The notes under the pieces were generated by a model. That model did no database searches, was not told the DNA's origin, and saw nothing but the letters and a program-made list of their open reading frames with translations. From Amaurobius ferox (taxonomy: Eukaryota > Arthropoda > Arachnida > Araneae > Amaurobiidae), in contig OX578153.1 of assembly GCA_951213105.1 (NCBI GenBank), positions 55,614,020 through 55,678,019 on the forward strand: a stretch of 64,000 nucleotides of DNA, read 5' to 3'. A program made the translations under genes and the position numbers. This document shows positions 34,961 through 48,418 of the stretch, piece by piece (position 1 is the first letter of the stretch; each line of letters begins with the position of its first letter).

Positions 34961-36015
34961 TCAAAAATTACTATACTAGGACTTACCCTTGATGCCTTCA
35001 CTAAGGGTGGAGCATGCAAACTCCCGGTTCTCAAGCCGGAGAGACAAATACACAAGATAAAAATAAACACACTTATCTAAATTGGCCAATTTTTTTAATA
35101 TTTAAGTTCATAGATATCTATTTATGTCTTGATTAGTAATACTATTAATACATCCATTATTATAATACATCTAGCGCTACCAATATTACATTAATAAACA
35201 TATTTACACACATAATATAATTGACACATATATTTAGACACTTTCTTTTAATCTACCGAAACTCAAAATAGTTCTTTTGTTTAAAATACAAAAACTCATT
35301 ATTACGACATAGATTCGTACGAACTAATTGTTCATTATTAGATAACCGTTAAATGTATGCCTTCCGTGATAATTAGTGACAAGTGAAACACATAAATACC
35401 TATTCTCTCTTGCATTTGAGCACTTATTCGCGGAATCACTATGCTGTAAGATTCTATTGCACATCACACTTCTGAGCCACGCTTTCTTTTTGTGTGCTCA
35501 CGGTAGATATTTTTTGAACAACTCAATTTACATGCTGTTAGTGCGTTCTCGAAAATTCAAATCTGCCAAACTTTCTGGAACAAACTTTGGGGCACTTTTT
35601 TCATTTGCCCCTTTGGTTTCATACCACTTCTTCTATTTGTCGTTGATGCAGATGGGGATGATCGCTGTTTATCTATGATTACGTTCCAATTGGTTTCCTC
35701 TGCTGCATTTAGATTGCTCATTATCTTTCTTGGCATTCGTAATTGCAAGTTCAACATGTAGTACAAGTATTGTACGACATGATATCCCCCTTGCTGAGAA
35801 AAAAAATCCAAAACACGGTAAAAAATGTGCACTGAACAAATATCTTTACATAGAGGCACTATTATCATGACACGCATATCTGTACCTGAGAAAGTATTAT
35901 AAAGCACTGAAAATATATGTGTACACATTGCGTGTACTGAGGAAATATTGATTCGATCCACTGCACACATATCTGTCACAGAAATGTAGATCACCGCACG
36001 GAAGACACACTATAT
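34961..36015. other. Unassigned stretch
   Basis: A 145-codon minus-strand open frame (35557-35994) is the longest unexplained one here. Its product starts with Cys/His/Ile-rich low-similarity sequence and ends in a Ser/Arg/Lys-rich tail, with no recognised domain. I do not call it a gene. An imperfect CACTGA-centred repetition runs through 35830-36080. Confidence 0.35.
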
Positions 36016-36740
36016 TGTAACATTGGAAGGCACTCTATATATCTTTCAGAACATATGGAATTGTAGCACTGAATAATGTTCTGTGTCATAGTCATTGTTC
36101 TGTGACATCACTTTCAAAGTTCTGGTACTGAAATATCTATATTTTCATTATGTTTCTAATTACAGTCTATTGTAGAGTTCAAATGAAGAACATATTATAA
36201 TTGTTATTTTGCACTTCAATTTTTATACACGTTCACTACATTATATTACAATATGTGTAATTCGTTACCTTCATTTCCTATTTTTACAGATGTAAATATT
36301 TTTCACACTATTTTTTTATGTAAACATTTCTTATTTAGTAATACAAATAACATGTTATATAACTGTGTTTATGCGTGTAATAATCATGGCAATTATGAAC
36401 ATCTCTTTATCTAGCGGCAGTTAAAGTATCTAAATATGTACTGTTTCCGCTACGCCAAAATATAATGCATCTCAAGACACGAGCATTTGACCTTTAAACT
36501 CCTCTCCTGACGCCCTTTCGGGGGATTCTAAACAGAGAGAGAAAAAAAAAATCTCGCTTGCCCGAAAAGAAAATTGCCTCCCTCCCAAGAATGAGTTTTC
36601 ATGGCAATTGCGTATCCGCTTGACCTGAACGGGACCCTGAATGGGAGCCTTCATTGTTTGAAGTGCGCAACCTTACGTAAGAGGGATTTTAACTGACTCA
36701 TTCCCTGTTTTGCTCAAGTTTTAATCGTAATCGTTACAAT
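36016..36740 (+). repeat. Candidate LTR followed by a primer-binding-like site
   Basis: Starts TGTAAC and ends GTTACA (perfect 6-bp inverted termini). Two bases later comes TGGCGGTAGTATTCTTCG (36743-36760), laid out like a retroelement primer-binding site. The 725-bp interior lacks a convincing TATA box, and no second copy is in the window. The downstream region has no gag frame. Confidence 0.35.
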
Positions 36741-36760
36741 TGGCGGTAGTATTCTTCGAA

Positions 36761-38315
36761 AACGCGGGCTTCTGACTATCCGATACTGATTGCGTAGATT
36801 TTAAAATTATCTGTATCCTTTGAGAAATGGAATTCCAATTTTTCCTTTCCTGTTTTTTTGTATTATTATTTATATTTATTCTTCATATTTTGTTATTAAT
36901 TCTATTTACTTTAATATATATATATATATATATATATATTTACTTTTTTTGTTTTAACCTTAACGCAGTCTTGATATCACAGTTTGAATACACATTATTT
37001 TTGATTAATGATTATTTTAATTTTCATGTGCTCTTAATTCATTGCATTTATTTATCTTTTTGTTGCAACAACGTGTGATATATTTATTTATTTATATTAT
37101 TATATATATGAATATAATATGCTTTATTGTTATGTTATTGATTTAACTGACTTTATGTTCCCATTTCAGCATAATTTTACATATTTATTTATTTTAATAT
37201 CATTCTTTCATATTTAATTTTATCTGTTATTTCTTTTTATGTACAGTGATATTTGCTTAATGAAATAATTTCTTAATAATACTCAATACTTATTATTTTA
37301 CATACATTTAATGTTTTTTCCTAATGTATTTTACCGGCCGGTATTTTTAAAGAACTATAATTGCCTGCAATTATAATTTTAAATTTTGATACATTGCTTG
37401 TATGTTTAAAATAACGTTTTAATATTATTAGCGTACTATCCTGGGAGTTTTTCTCCTGATGTTTATTTTTAGCCTGGATATTTATTTTGAAGGGAGGAAG
37501 TTTTCGCCTTAATCTGCCCCAAACACTGACTTTTATGCTGACTGTGAAGGATGGGAAACTTATCTTATTTATTCAAGCTTTATTAATTCATTTATGTGAT
37601 TAACTCTTATTTTGTTTTTTAGATTACGTGTTTTCGTAAAAGGTCTGTATAAACTATTTATGCAATATATTTTTATTTGTTTACTAATTATTTTTACATC
37701 AGCTGTGGCTGTTTATTTTGACTTCAAAATTTTATTTATTTATTTATTTATGATTTTGCTTGTATTCTATCGGTTTTTTATGAACTAATGAATAATTTTA
37801 TGATTTTAATTATTATGTACTTGCTTTTACCATGTTCCATTCACTTTATTTTGAATTTTATTAATTTTCCCGTACGTATTTTTTCAAGACCCGCACAATC
37901 TAAAAGACAGCGTATACACTTCATCTCAAGCATCTTATCACTGGAAAAGACGTGCTAACACTTTGATGCCCTCTACAGTTAAATCCATCATTTGTTGTAC
38001 AAGCAAGACAAATTACAAGTAATACACATTACAAGTAAGACAAATTACAAGTAAGACAAATTTATTTATCTCTCTCTACCTTTGTCTACACATCAGTTTA
38101 TTTAATTTTAAAACATTGAGGGGTTTTGTATGTAGTATTTACCACTTATACATCTTTTTTCCGATATGTATTTGTTATATTATGACTTATGTTTCACAGA
38201 AATGTTTAATTATTTACATTTTATTTTTGTTTTATCCTCATATTTACAAATATATACATTTACTTAATTATTACATTTATAATTATATACATTCACTACC
38301 TTTCTTGCATCGACT
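36761..38315. other. T-rich unassigned stretch
   Basis: The plus strand is strongly T-rich, with (TA)n at 36915-36938 and repeated TTTATTTATTTA words. ACAAATTACAAGTAAGACAA-type 20-bp iterations occur at 38005-38060. It may be the far end of the Gypsy element whose integrase lies at 38316-39235, but no LTR of that element is recognised here. Confidence 0.4.
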
Positions 38316-39235
38316 TTACACTACATTTTTGCGTTTTCGCAAATTATATCTCATAAGACTGACATTATTTTGATACTTCTTGCCGTTATCGTAATTTTTG
38401 TTTACATGCGATTGACTTCTGCCAGAAGTTCGCCGTGTCTGATTATTTTGTAAAATTTTTTTTTCCTGTTCTGCTTTATATAATTTATTTTCGTGAACAA
38501 TTATCCATTTTTTGTTTGGATCATACATAGGCGTGGTAGCGTAATTATTATTACGTATCACCTTTACAATGCGATACGGTTCATGAAATTTTTTTTGTAA
38601 CTCTGTGGTGGGTCGTAAATTCTTAAAATATACAATCTGCCCTTTTAATAACTTTTTTCCCTTACTCTTTTACAAACCCTTTCCTGCCGAATTTGCGCCT
38701 GTATTTGTTTCGGTTTCGTAAATGTATTAATCTTTTCCGCTAATGTAAGTGCTGCACTGACTTCATTATCGTATTCGGTTTGCGTTAAACTCGGGCTGTC
38801 ATCTGGATTTGTTATTTCCAGATTATTTTCTCCGGGTAATTTCAATTCTCTAGTAAGAAACAAAATAGCGGGACTGTGGTCTATATTTGTACTAGGTGTC
38901 GCATTATGAAATAATTTTACATATGGCAATACTTTATGCCAATTGAAGGTTTCATTTGCCCTTGTTGCTAAAGTATTTTTTATGTATAAGGGATTTCTTT
39001 CTGAAGTTGCATTTGAGCTTGGCTTATATATTGATGTATACTTCAGTTTTATACCATGTTGCTCTGCGAATTTTTTAAATTCCTCGCTTTCAAGTTGTTT
39101 GGCATTGTCCTTTAATAGCCACATTAGAACTCCATTTACTGCTATCCAACTGGTTAGGACCTGTAATACGGTCGGAGTATTTATATTTCTCACGGGTACA
39201 GCTTCTAGGAATCTCAAATAGTGGTCAATTAATAT
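38316..39235 (-). pseudogene. Ty3/Gypsy integrase fragment, one frameshift
   Basis: The minus-strand frame 39217-38645 has the second catalytic aspartate in LLKDNAKQLESEEFKKF and the glutamate in KPSSNATSERN, both core landmarks of a retroelement integrase. The HTPSTNIDHSPA-like block (HNATPSTNIDHSPAILF) and a coiled C-terminal KINTFTKPKQIQAQ follow. After one frameshift near 38645-38655 a second frame (to 38316) continues as KNLRPTTELQKKFHEPYRI, matching the GPY/F module, then a basic tail. The N-terminal zinc finger and first catalytic aspartate are lost where family A abuts at 39236. The protein is otherwise well preserved, so the insertion may be fairly young. Confidence 0.85.
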
Positions 39236-40393
39236 TTCAGATAGAGTGGATACATGAAATTTTTGCCAGGCTTTTCGCTAAAAAAATGTGGATTCTGTTT
39301 TTTCGAATTGTAACAAAAACTAATCAGCACCAGCGTCACACCTAAGCGACTTGCCTACCAAATTTTATGAAATCCGATAAATTAGTTTTTGAGTTAGAGT
39401 GGATTCATACATTGCGCACACAGACACACGACACACATACTGACACAGACAGACGTCATGCTGAAATAATATTTTCGTATTCCAGAGGTCCCAAAACGTG
39501 TAGAACCGTCAAAAACTTGAGTTGCGATTTTCGGCATGATTCCAATACTTTAAACATACATTACCATGTATCGCAAGGAATATAAAAATTTGATGTGAGC
39601 AGCAGATGACTTTCGCTGCAGACTCAAATTCATATCATCTTTATTTTTTTATTAATTCATTGGATAGAGTTTAATTGAACTAAATGACATTAAATTTGTG
39701 TTTTTAATTCAATTTTTGTTTTTATTTGGTAATTGGACATTTTTTTCGAAATCGGCGTAATAAAAATGCAAGAAACCTCAAATATCTTGAGAACGGTTAG
39801 TCCTAAAGTATAATGGAGTGTGTTACATTATTTTCCTCTTCAAAAATTGCTTATAAAACAAGAATTTTATTGATACATTTGAGCATACACTACTTCGTCT
39901 TTTTTTTAGATTATGGCTACTTTGGCGGGCCATTTCATAAAGGAAGGCAGGTTGTACTCTCCAAATAGCACCAAAATCTAATCAGCACCAGAGTATTCCT
40001 CAAGTAACTTACCTACCACATTTTGTGAAATTTGGACAATTAGTATTTTAGCTACAGCGAATACATGAAATTTTTACTGGAAATTTCGCAAAATGGCGGG
40101 TTCTGTTTTTACGAATCGTACCAAAACTTATCTGCACCAGGGTCACATCCAAGTGATTTACCTACCAAATTTTATGAAATTCGGTCCATTAGTTTTTGAG
40201 TAAAATTGGATACATACATTGCACAGACACACAGACAGACAGACAGACAGACACACACACAGACATCACGCTAAAAATAGTATTTTCGTATTCTAGAGGT
40301 CTCGATAGGTGAAGATCCATCGAAAACTCGAGTTGCGTTTTTCGACATGATTCTAATACTTTCCCTATACATTACCATGTATTGCAGGGAAAG
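39236..40393 (-). repeat. Family A repeat, one partial and one complete unit
   Basis: The partial unit (39236-39582) begins at AGAGTGGATACATG and ends at a degraded left hairpin. The complete unit (39583-40393, 811 bp) begins at the right-end hairpin (GATGTGAGCAGCAGATGAC) and ends at TATTGCAGGGAAAGT. An expanded GACAGACAGACAGACAGAC tract sits at 40225-40250, and GTCAT-GCTGAAAT/CATCACGCTAAAAATAG follows the microsatellite in each. Confidence 0.8.
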
Positions 40394-40579
40394 TAAAAAT
40401 ATAAACGATACGAATGCTGCATATAAAGAAATTAAAATAAAATAGTGTTATACAAATATATATAAAGGAGTGTAAAATAAATTAAGTTTTAAATGATTGT
40501 ATAGTAATTGCCATGGTTGGTCATATTGCATTATTATTATAATTCGGAAATGTTGAATTGTAGTTTGTGCATTGAAAAG

Positions 40580-43500
40580 TGTAATGTATATAAATAAAGT
40601 TGAAAACCTGTCTGTCTGTCTGTTTAACCCATCATCACGGGAGAACGATTGAACCGAATTTGATGAAATTTTATGGATAGCCTTGAAATAGTCCTATTTA
40701 AAATTTTGTCCATGTCTCGAGTTTCTATAGGCAGTTGTTCTCGAGATATTAGTGAAAAACTAAACTGTTGTTTGTCTCAACATCTCGGTAGAAAGGCTGG
40801 AATGAATTTAATGAAATTTAATTGGTATAACCTTGAAATTGAACTCCTTACATTCTATCCAAGTTTCGAGATTCGAAAACCAGGAGTTGTCGAGATATTA
40901 ATGAAAAACAAAATATTTTCCTAGAAATTCTACTCTCTAACTCTCTGGTTCCTCCAAAGGAAAAGGTTGGAAATCGTTTGTTTAAAACGTAAAAGTGAAT
41001 TAAAACTTTATATCTGAGTTCGGTGGAAGAGTTTTGCGCTATTTGGTCACTATCTGAAGACATGAATAGTTAGAAACACGAATTTAAATTGAAAATCTGT
41101 CACCATTGTTTATTTTTCACAAGCTTTTAATCAACAATGAAAAGTATAAGGAAATCAAAATGACTATTTAATTACTAGAATTTTATCAGAAAGATTCTAT
41201 CTTATATCATGTTGCTCGGCAACGTAATTAAATTAAATGTGTTTGTTAATATTTATTACCAGCAGCATACCAGTTCCTCGTACGGAGTATATAATATAAA
41301 GAAACTTACAATTCGCAATCATGTGCAAATTCTGTTAAAATATTAAATTTATTGCTCCTAAAGAGAAGTTTAAGAATATATCTTCTCACTATGCAAAATT
41401 ATCTTCACGGAAAGATCTGAAGAATGAAACACCCTGGCTCCTTTTGTAAGCAAATTTATAAAAAAAAAAAGGAATTGCATCAATATATACCCCCCGTACT
41501 ACTTATATTTTCGCAAATTAGATGTGTGTGTGTTAGTAGAAGATGGTGTGTGTTAGTAGAAGACTGCCCGTATTACAATATGAGTCTCAAAAATCTTTGC
41601 CAAAATAAAAGAGATGGCGTAATAAATTGAAAATATCAATAATCCCCGTACTTTTTATATCCGTAGGTCGTAATTGATTCCAATATATGCCAATATATAT
41701 CAAAACATATGCCAATATACTTGTTCTACTTATATCCTCGTAGATTAGAAGATATACCCGTGCATTTGTAGAAGATTACTCTTACAACGTACGATATATG
41801 AGTTTAAACAATTCTTTTCATAATAAAACAATTGCAAAATAACTTGAAAATATCAATAATCCCTGAATCAATAATCCCCGAAAATATCAATAATAATAAC
41901 GTTTAAACCTGAAGACCGTAATTGTTATTATCGAGTCAAAAATGCTATAAGAAAAATCAAATCGTTCTTTTCTAAAATATAGTTTTATATCGATTTATTT
42001 ATTATTCAAATCGAAAAAATAATAATTAAAATTTACAGACCGATTTAATTAAATTGCGTTTCTGAGCAACATGATATAAGATAGAATCTTCCTCATAAAC
42101 TGCGAAATTAAATAACTATTTTGATTTCTTTATACTTTTCATTATTCTGTAACAGCTTGTGAAAAATAAACCATGGAAATAGATTTCCCATTTAAATCAT
42201 ATTTCAAACAATTCATGTTTTCAGAAAGTGACTAATTAGCGCAAAAAATCTCCCATCAAACTCCGAGATAATGTTTTAATTCACTTTCAAACGATTTTCA
42301 AGCTTTTCGTTTGGATAAACTACGGAGTTAGAGAGTAGAACTCCTAGGAAAAAGTTTAGTTTTTCATAAATATCTCGACAACCCCTGGTCTTAGATACTC
42401 GAAACTTGGGCAAAATTTATGGGGCTATATTAAGGTTATCCATAAAACACAAAATTTCATCAAATTCGTTTCAGCCGTTCTACTGTGATGATGAGACAAA
42501 CGAAACTTTCGTTTTTTACTAATATTTCGAGAACCACTGATCGTAGAAACGCGAAACATGGACTAAATTTTAAGTGGGACTATTTCCAGACTACCCACAA
42601 AATTTCATCAAATTCGGTTGAGCCGTTCTCCCGTGATGACGGGACAAACAGACAAAAAGACAGACAGAGAGATTTTCAATTTTATTTATATAAACTAGCA
42701 GCATATCCGTTCTTCGTACGGAGTATATAATATAAAGAAACTTGTAATTCGCAATCATGTGCAATTTCTGTTAAAATATTAAATTTATTGCTCATAAAGA
42801 GAAGTTTAAGAATATCTGTTCTCACTATGCAAAATTATGCTCACGGGCAGATCTGAAGAATAAAATATCCTGGCCCTTTTGCAAGCAAATTTACAAAACA
42901 AAAGGAATTGAATCAATATATGCAACCCCGTACTACTTATATTGTCGCAGATTAGAAAATATGCCATCGTGTTAGTAGACGATTACCCGTATTACAATAT
43001 GAGCCTCAAAAATATTTGCCAAAATAAAAGAGATGACGTAATAATTTGAAAATATCAATAATCTCCGTAATCTTTATACCAGAAGGTCGTAATTGATTCC
43101 AATATATGCCAATATATATCAAAATATATGTCAATATATACCTGTACTACTTATATTCTCGTAGATTAGAAGATATACCCGTGCATTTGTAGAAGATTAC
43201 TCGTACAACGTTACTATATATGAGATTTAGCAGTTTTCGTCATAATAAAACAATGGCATAATAACCTGAAAATATCAATAATCCCTGCATCAACAGTCCC
43301 CGAAAATATCAATAATAATAATGTTTAAACCTGAAGACCGTAATTGATATTATCCGGTCAAAAATGAAATGTCAATGAAATTTATTTAATATACATATTT
43401 TTATTATTCAAATCGGAAAAGATTTAATAAAAAACGTCTGCCGCATAACACATTAGACCCGTTACTAAGCGACATGATATCATTTGCTTCAAATAAATTG

Positions 43501-46500
43501 ATGGAAATCATATCGCCTGAATAATGCGATCTGCATGGAAGATTTGGCGACATTTTCGTCAATTAACGATAACTTAAAAATTGCCAAATTTATCGCCAAG
43601 TGGGACTATGGAATTGATAGTCCCATTTTGCAACAAATTAACGAAACATCATTACAATACTATCCCCTAACAAAACACAATTAATTTCATTTATTAAGCG
43701 CGATTTTATCAATTCCATGATAGTTTAATGGATTTACAAATATTTTTATCAATTTGGTGATATAAAAAAAAATCGCTAAATGTGTTACTAAGTTGGATGG
43801 ATGGACTGACCGACAAATGCAACTGAAACATCATTTCAGTACTCTCTTCTAATTTAATATCATTGATTTGCGTCATTTTTATCAATTTGGAGACATTTCT
43901 GCTAATTTGGTAAAGTTTAAGAAAAGTTACCAAGTTATTTAGAGATTATCCGCTAAATTCGTAGCTCTGAATTTGCATATCTGAAGAATAAAAAAAATAT
44001 CCTGATCCCGTTTGTATATACTAAAAGAAAACACTAAAATTGTATTAGAAGATACACCCATTCTACTCTTTTTCTGCTTCAACAATCGGCTAAATGAATT
44101 TATTGGGTAAACACAATATATGAGTTTATTAGCTAAACACAGTATATGAGCTTGAAAACTCTTTGCTAAAATAAATGAAAGTGATGTACGCAGTCCGCAA
44201 TTTATATAATTAAAAGAACAATAATACTCTTCATTTATAAAATATATTTTTACCTCCATTTATTTATTATTCAAATAGAAAAAATAATAATAAATATTAA
44301 CAACACATTTAATTTCATTCCGTTGCCGAGCAACATGATATAAGATAGAATCTTCCTCATAAAATGCGAAATTAAATAGCCATTTTGATTTTTTTATACT
44401 TTTCATTGTTGAGTAAAAGCTTGTGAAAGATGAACCATGGAGGTAGATTTTTCCATTTAAATTCAAGTTTCAAACAATTCATGTTTTGCGATAGTGACTA
44501 ATTAATGCAAAAATCCTACACCAAACTCGGAAATAAAGTTTTATTTCATTTTGATGTTTTAAACAAACGATTTTCATCCTTTCCGTTTGGATAAACCACG
44601 GAGTTAGAGAGTAGAACTCCTAGGAAAAAGTTCGGTTTTTCATTAATATCTCGACAACCCCTTGTCTTAGAAACTCGAAACTTAGACTAAATTTATGGGG
44701 GGCTATTTTAAGGTTATCCACAAAATTTCATTAAATTCGGTTCAACCGTTTTCCCGTGATGATGGGACAAACAGACAGACAGACAGACAGAAAGACAGAT
44801 TTTCAATTTTATATATATAGATTATTTTTTCTATTTGAGTAACAAATAAAAGGATATAAAAATATATCTTATAAATAAACGGCTTGATTTTTCTTTTAAT
44901 TATATTATTTGCGGATTGTGTATATCACTTTCATTTATTCTGGCAAGGAGTTTTGAAGCTTATATATTGTGTTTGTAAATAAACTCATATATAAATTCAT
45001 TTATTCGATTTTTGACACAGAAAAAGTGTAGAACGGGTATATTCTCTAATACAATTTTAGTGTTTTAATTTAGTATATACAAACAGGACCCATTCCAAAT
45101 AAAACATCCATTTGTATCCATTAGTATATACAAATGGTATATACAAATGGTTACAAATGGATGTTTTATTCAGATCTGCAAATGCAGAGCTACGATTGGC
45201 AGGATATCGCAGGCTCGGCAACTTTTCTTATACGTTGCCAAATTGACGGGAATATCGCTAAATTGATAAAAACAGCACAAATCAATTAAATTTATTTTGT
45301 TTTGTTAGAAGAAAGTAATGAAAGAATGTTTCGTTAGTATTTGACTTTCAGTCCAACCGTCCTACCTAGTAACACATTTAGCGAATTTTTAAAATATAAC
45401 TGAATTGATAAAAATGTTTATACATCCATAAAAATATCTTGAAATTGATAAAATTGCGCTAAAACCAGAAATTAATTGTATTTTGTTAGGGAATAGTATT
45501 GTGATGATGTTTCGTCAATTTGTCGCCAAGTGGGACTGTCAGTTCTACAGTTCCACTTGCCGATAAATTTATAGATTTTTTTAAATGTCGCCAAATCTTC
45601 CATAAAGATAGTATTATTCTGACGATATTTTGTCCACCAATTTATTTGAAGCAAATGATATCATGTCGCTTAGCAACGGATTTAAATCCAATGTGTTTAT
45701 GCGGCAGACGATTTTTATTAAATCCTTTCCGATTTGAAAAATGATAAAATATATATAAGTGATAAAGTATATAAAATAAATGTCATTGGCATTGTATTTT
45801 TGACTGAATAATATCAATTACGGTCTTCAGGTATTATTATTATTGATATTTTCGGGGTTATTGATTCAGAGATTATTATTATTTTCAAGTTATTATGCCA
45901 TTGTTTTAATGTGGTAAAACTTATATTGTACGTTATACGAGTAATCTTCTACAAATGCTCGGATATATATTCTAATCTACTAGAATATAAGTACTAGAGG
46001 TTTATTGGCATAAATTTTGACATATATTGGCATATATTGGAATTATGTAGGCTTTCTGGTATGAAGATTACAGGAATTATTGATGCTTTCAATTTATTAC
46101 GTCATTTGTTTTATTTTGGCAAAGATTTTTGAGACTCATATTGTTATACGGATAATCTTCTACTAATACTCGGACATATGTTCTAATCTACGACATTTAA
46201 GTAGTACGTGTATACGTTCCCATATAATTTTACCACTTTCATTTTCGCATATAGTGGAATCAATTACTGCCTTCTGGTTTAAAGATTACGGGTTTATTGA
46301 TATTTTCAATTTATACATGTAATCTACTAATGCAGGTTATATCTTCTTATATTCGCGTATATAAGTAGTACGGATCCCATACAAATTTGAAAGTTTTATT
46401 TTGCATATATTGATTCAATTCCATACTTTTTGTAAATTGTCTTACAAAAGGGGCCAGGATGTTTTTTCTATAGATCTGCCCGTGACGATAATTTTGAACA

Positions 46501-46900
46501 GCGAGAACAGATATTCTGAAACTTCTTTTTAGTGGCATTATATTAAATATTTTAACAGAATATTTTTATTAAAAATGTCATTTAGTATACTATAGTAATT
46601 TGCTCGTGACTGTGAATTTTAAGTTTCTATATATTATATACTCTGTACGAAGAACAGGTATGCTACTAGTAATCTACAAAAATAAAATTGAAAATCTATC
46701 TGTCTGTTTGTTTGTCTCATCTTCACAGGAGAACGGTTTAACTGAATTGGATGAAATTCTGTGGATAGGTTTGGAATAGCCCAATCATATAAATAAATTT
46801 ACTCCACATTTCGAATTTCTCCTTATTTAAAATTTACTCCACATTTCGAGTTTCTAGGATGATGGATTATCCACATATTAATTAAAAACGCACAGTTAAA
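40580..46900. repeat. Family C modular inverted-repeat complex
   Basis: Two modules alternate. Module R contains a GACAGACAG tract, CCGTTCTCCCGTGATGA, TCATCAAATTCGGTT and TCTCGACAACCCC; it occurs at 41985-42690 and 44265-44820 (plus) and at 40590-41260 and 46681-46900 (minus). Module S opens AGCAGCATA...GTACGGAGTATATAATATA; it occurs at 41262-41985 and 42691-44265 (plus) and 44821-46680 (minus). The latter two S copies therefore form a large inverted repeat with arms of roughly 1.6-1.9 kb around an R module. No protein is encoded. The layout recalls fold-back elements, but that is inference. Confidence 0.7.
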
Positions 46901-47064
46901 CATTCCATAGACATAGCATTACGCAGACAATATTTCTTCCCTTAACTTTATTTGATGAAATTGATAACATGCCACTCAGCAACGGATTTAAATCCAATGT
47001 GTTTATGCAGCTGACGATATTTATTAAATCTTTTCCGATTTAAATACTACAGAAATATATATAA

Positions 47065-48010
47065 ATAAATCTGATGTGGGCAGAACATGACTTTCCTTAT
47101 ATAGTGCAATAAATTTACTGCTTTTAGAGTAAAAAAAAGATCGGTTATTCTTATAGTACATACTTATAGTCTTTCCAAGATATTCATTTTCTTCAATTAG
47201 TCGTATTTTCATTGATTTAGTGTCATTTTTATATAAATTGAGTGCGTAATACTTTGAGTATTACTCACTCAATATAGTAATACTTTGAATATTACTCAAA
47301 GTATATTTTCTCATGAATGGAACGACCTAGATCCATGAGAATGATGTCACCAAATTTATCTCATGATATGATATATGAAAAGCGAACATGTTACTCAACA
47401 GTTAATATTAATTTTTTGGGGGGGTATTTTTTTGATAAATTTATTTGAAAAATGTGCAATATCTCGAGAACGGTTCATGATAGTTTTCTAATGTTTATGT
47501 CGACCGTTTTCTGAAGAAAATTACATAAGAAATGTCTATTTGCGTAACGTTATTAAAGATTTTGAACTTTTGATAATGTTTTCAAAATTTCACTCCAAAA
47601 TTTAGGGGGTTCTGAATATTTGATTGTGTCTAAAATAAATCTGATGTGGGCAGCACATGACTTTCCTTATATAATGCAATGAATTTACTACTTTTACAAT
47701 AAAAAAATAGGTTATTCTTATAGTAGATACTTATATTCTTTCATACATATTGGATTTTCGTCAATTAGTCGTCATTTTCATTGAATTAGCGTAATTTTTA
47801 TCTATTTGGTGATACTTTCGTTAATTTGGCAACATTTAAAAAGTCGTCAAGTTCTGGACATTCCGCCATATTCGTCGCCAAAATCTCGCCAAGCGTTATG
47901 GACCGAGAAATAAGTTATTCAATGGAACGAGCTAGATCCACGTGAGTGGTGTCACCAAATTTATCGCATGATATTACATATGAAAAGGGAACATGTTTCT
48001 CAACAGTTAA
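47065..48010 (-). repeat. Family B repeat, two partial reverse-oriented units
   Basis: Both open with AAATCTGATGTGGGCAG(A/C)AC at 47066 and 47638, the right-end hairpin read backwards. The first continues through CGAGAACGGTTCATG to the TTTAGGGGGTTCTGAATATT block and is then cut by the second. The second contains GGCAACA/GTCGCC motifs (47800-47890) and stops at CAACAGTTAATAC. Neither retains the left double hairpin. Confidence 0.75.
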
Positions 48011-48063
48011 TACTTTTTTAACACTTTACAACAAAGTTGAAAAGTGTTTATGACTTTGTTCAT

Positions 48064-48117
<54 letters not shown>

Positions 48118-48118
48118 C
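48064..48118. repeat. (TCTG)n microsatellite
   Basis: About thirteen uninterrupted TCTG/TGTC units, followed by CCGTTAGCACGATAACTGCC. It is embedded in a repeat whose flank ends where the family E copy begins. Confidence 0.95.
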
Positions 48119-48211
48119 GTTAGCACGATAACTGCCGTAAAAATGAGTTTATTAAAATGAAATTTTAGTATGTTGTTCAGACGGTCTGTAGAACCTATGG
48201 GAATATAAATA

Positions 48212-48418
48212 AATAATATCACCCAATTAGTTTTTTATTGAACCCGGGTTGAAAAAATGAAATGCATTGAACCCTATGGGACCTAATTTTTCAAACATTT
48301 TTAAGTAAATTTAAAATTCACGAATTGCTTCGAAATTTTTAGGAAATATTCACATTATCCCATAGAATATATAATAAAAAATTCAGTAAAATATGTTAAG
48401 TAGTTTTTTAATTAAAAA
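48212..48418 (+). repeat. Family E repeat, copy 2
   Basis: Same orientation and content as 31614-31830, including GAACCCGGGTTGAAAAAATG and CCTATGGGACCTAATTTTTC. Confidence 0.8.

Noticed and set aside
35557..35994. 145-codon minus-strand open frame as a gene
   Set aside because: No domain, poor codon character, compositionally mixed halves, and no supporting signals; probably a chance frame.
36827..37078. Hydrophobic 83-codon frame resembling a membrane protein
   Set aside because: It arises from T-rich low-complexity DNA including a TA microsatellite.
42691..46680. Long terminal inverted repeats of a second Polinton
   Set aside because: The arms are separated by only about 550 bp of repeat module R and contain microsatellites and motif clusters but no Polinton genes.
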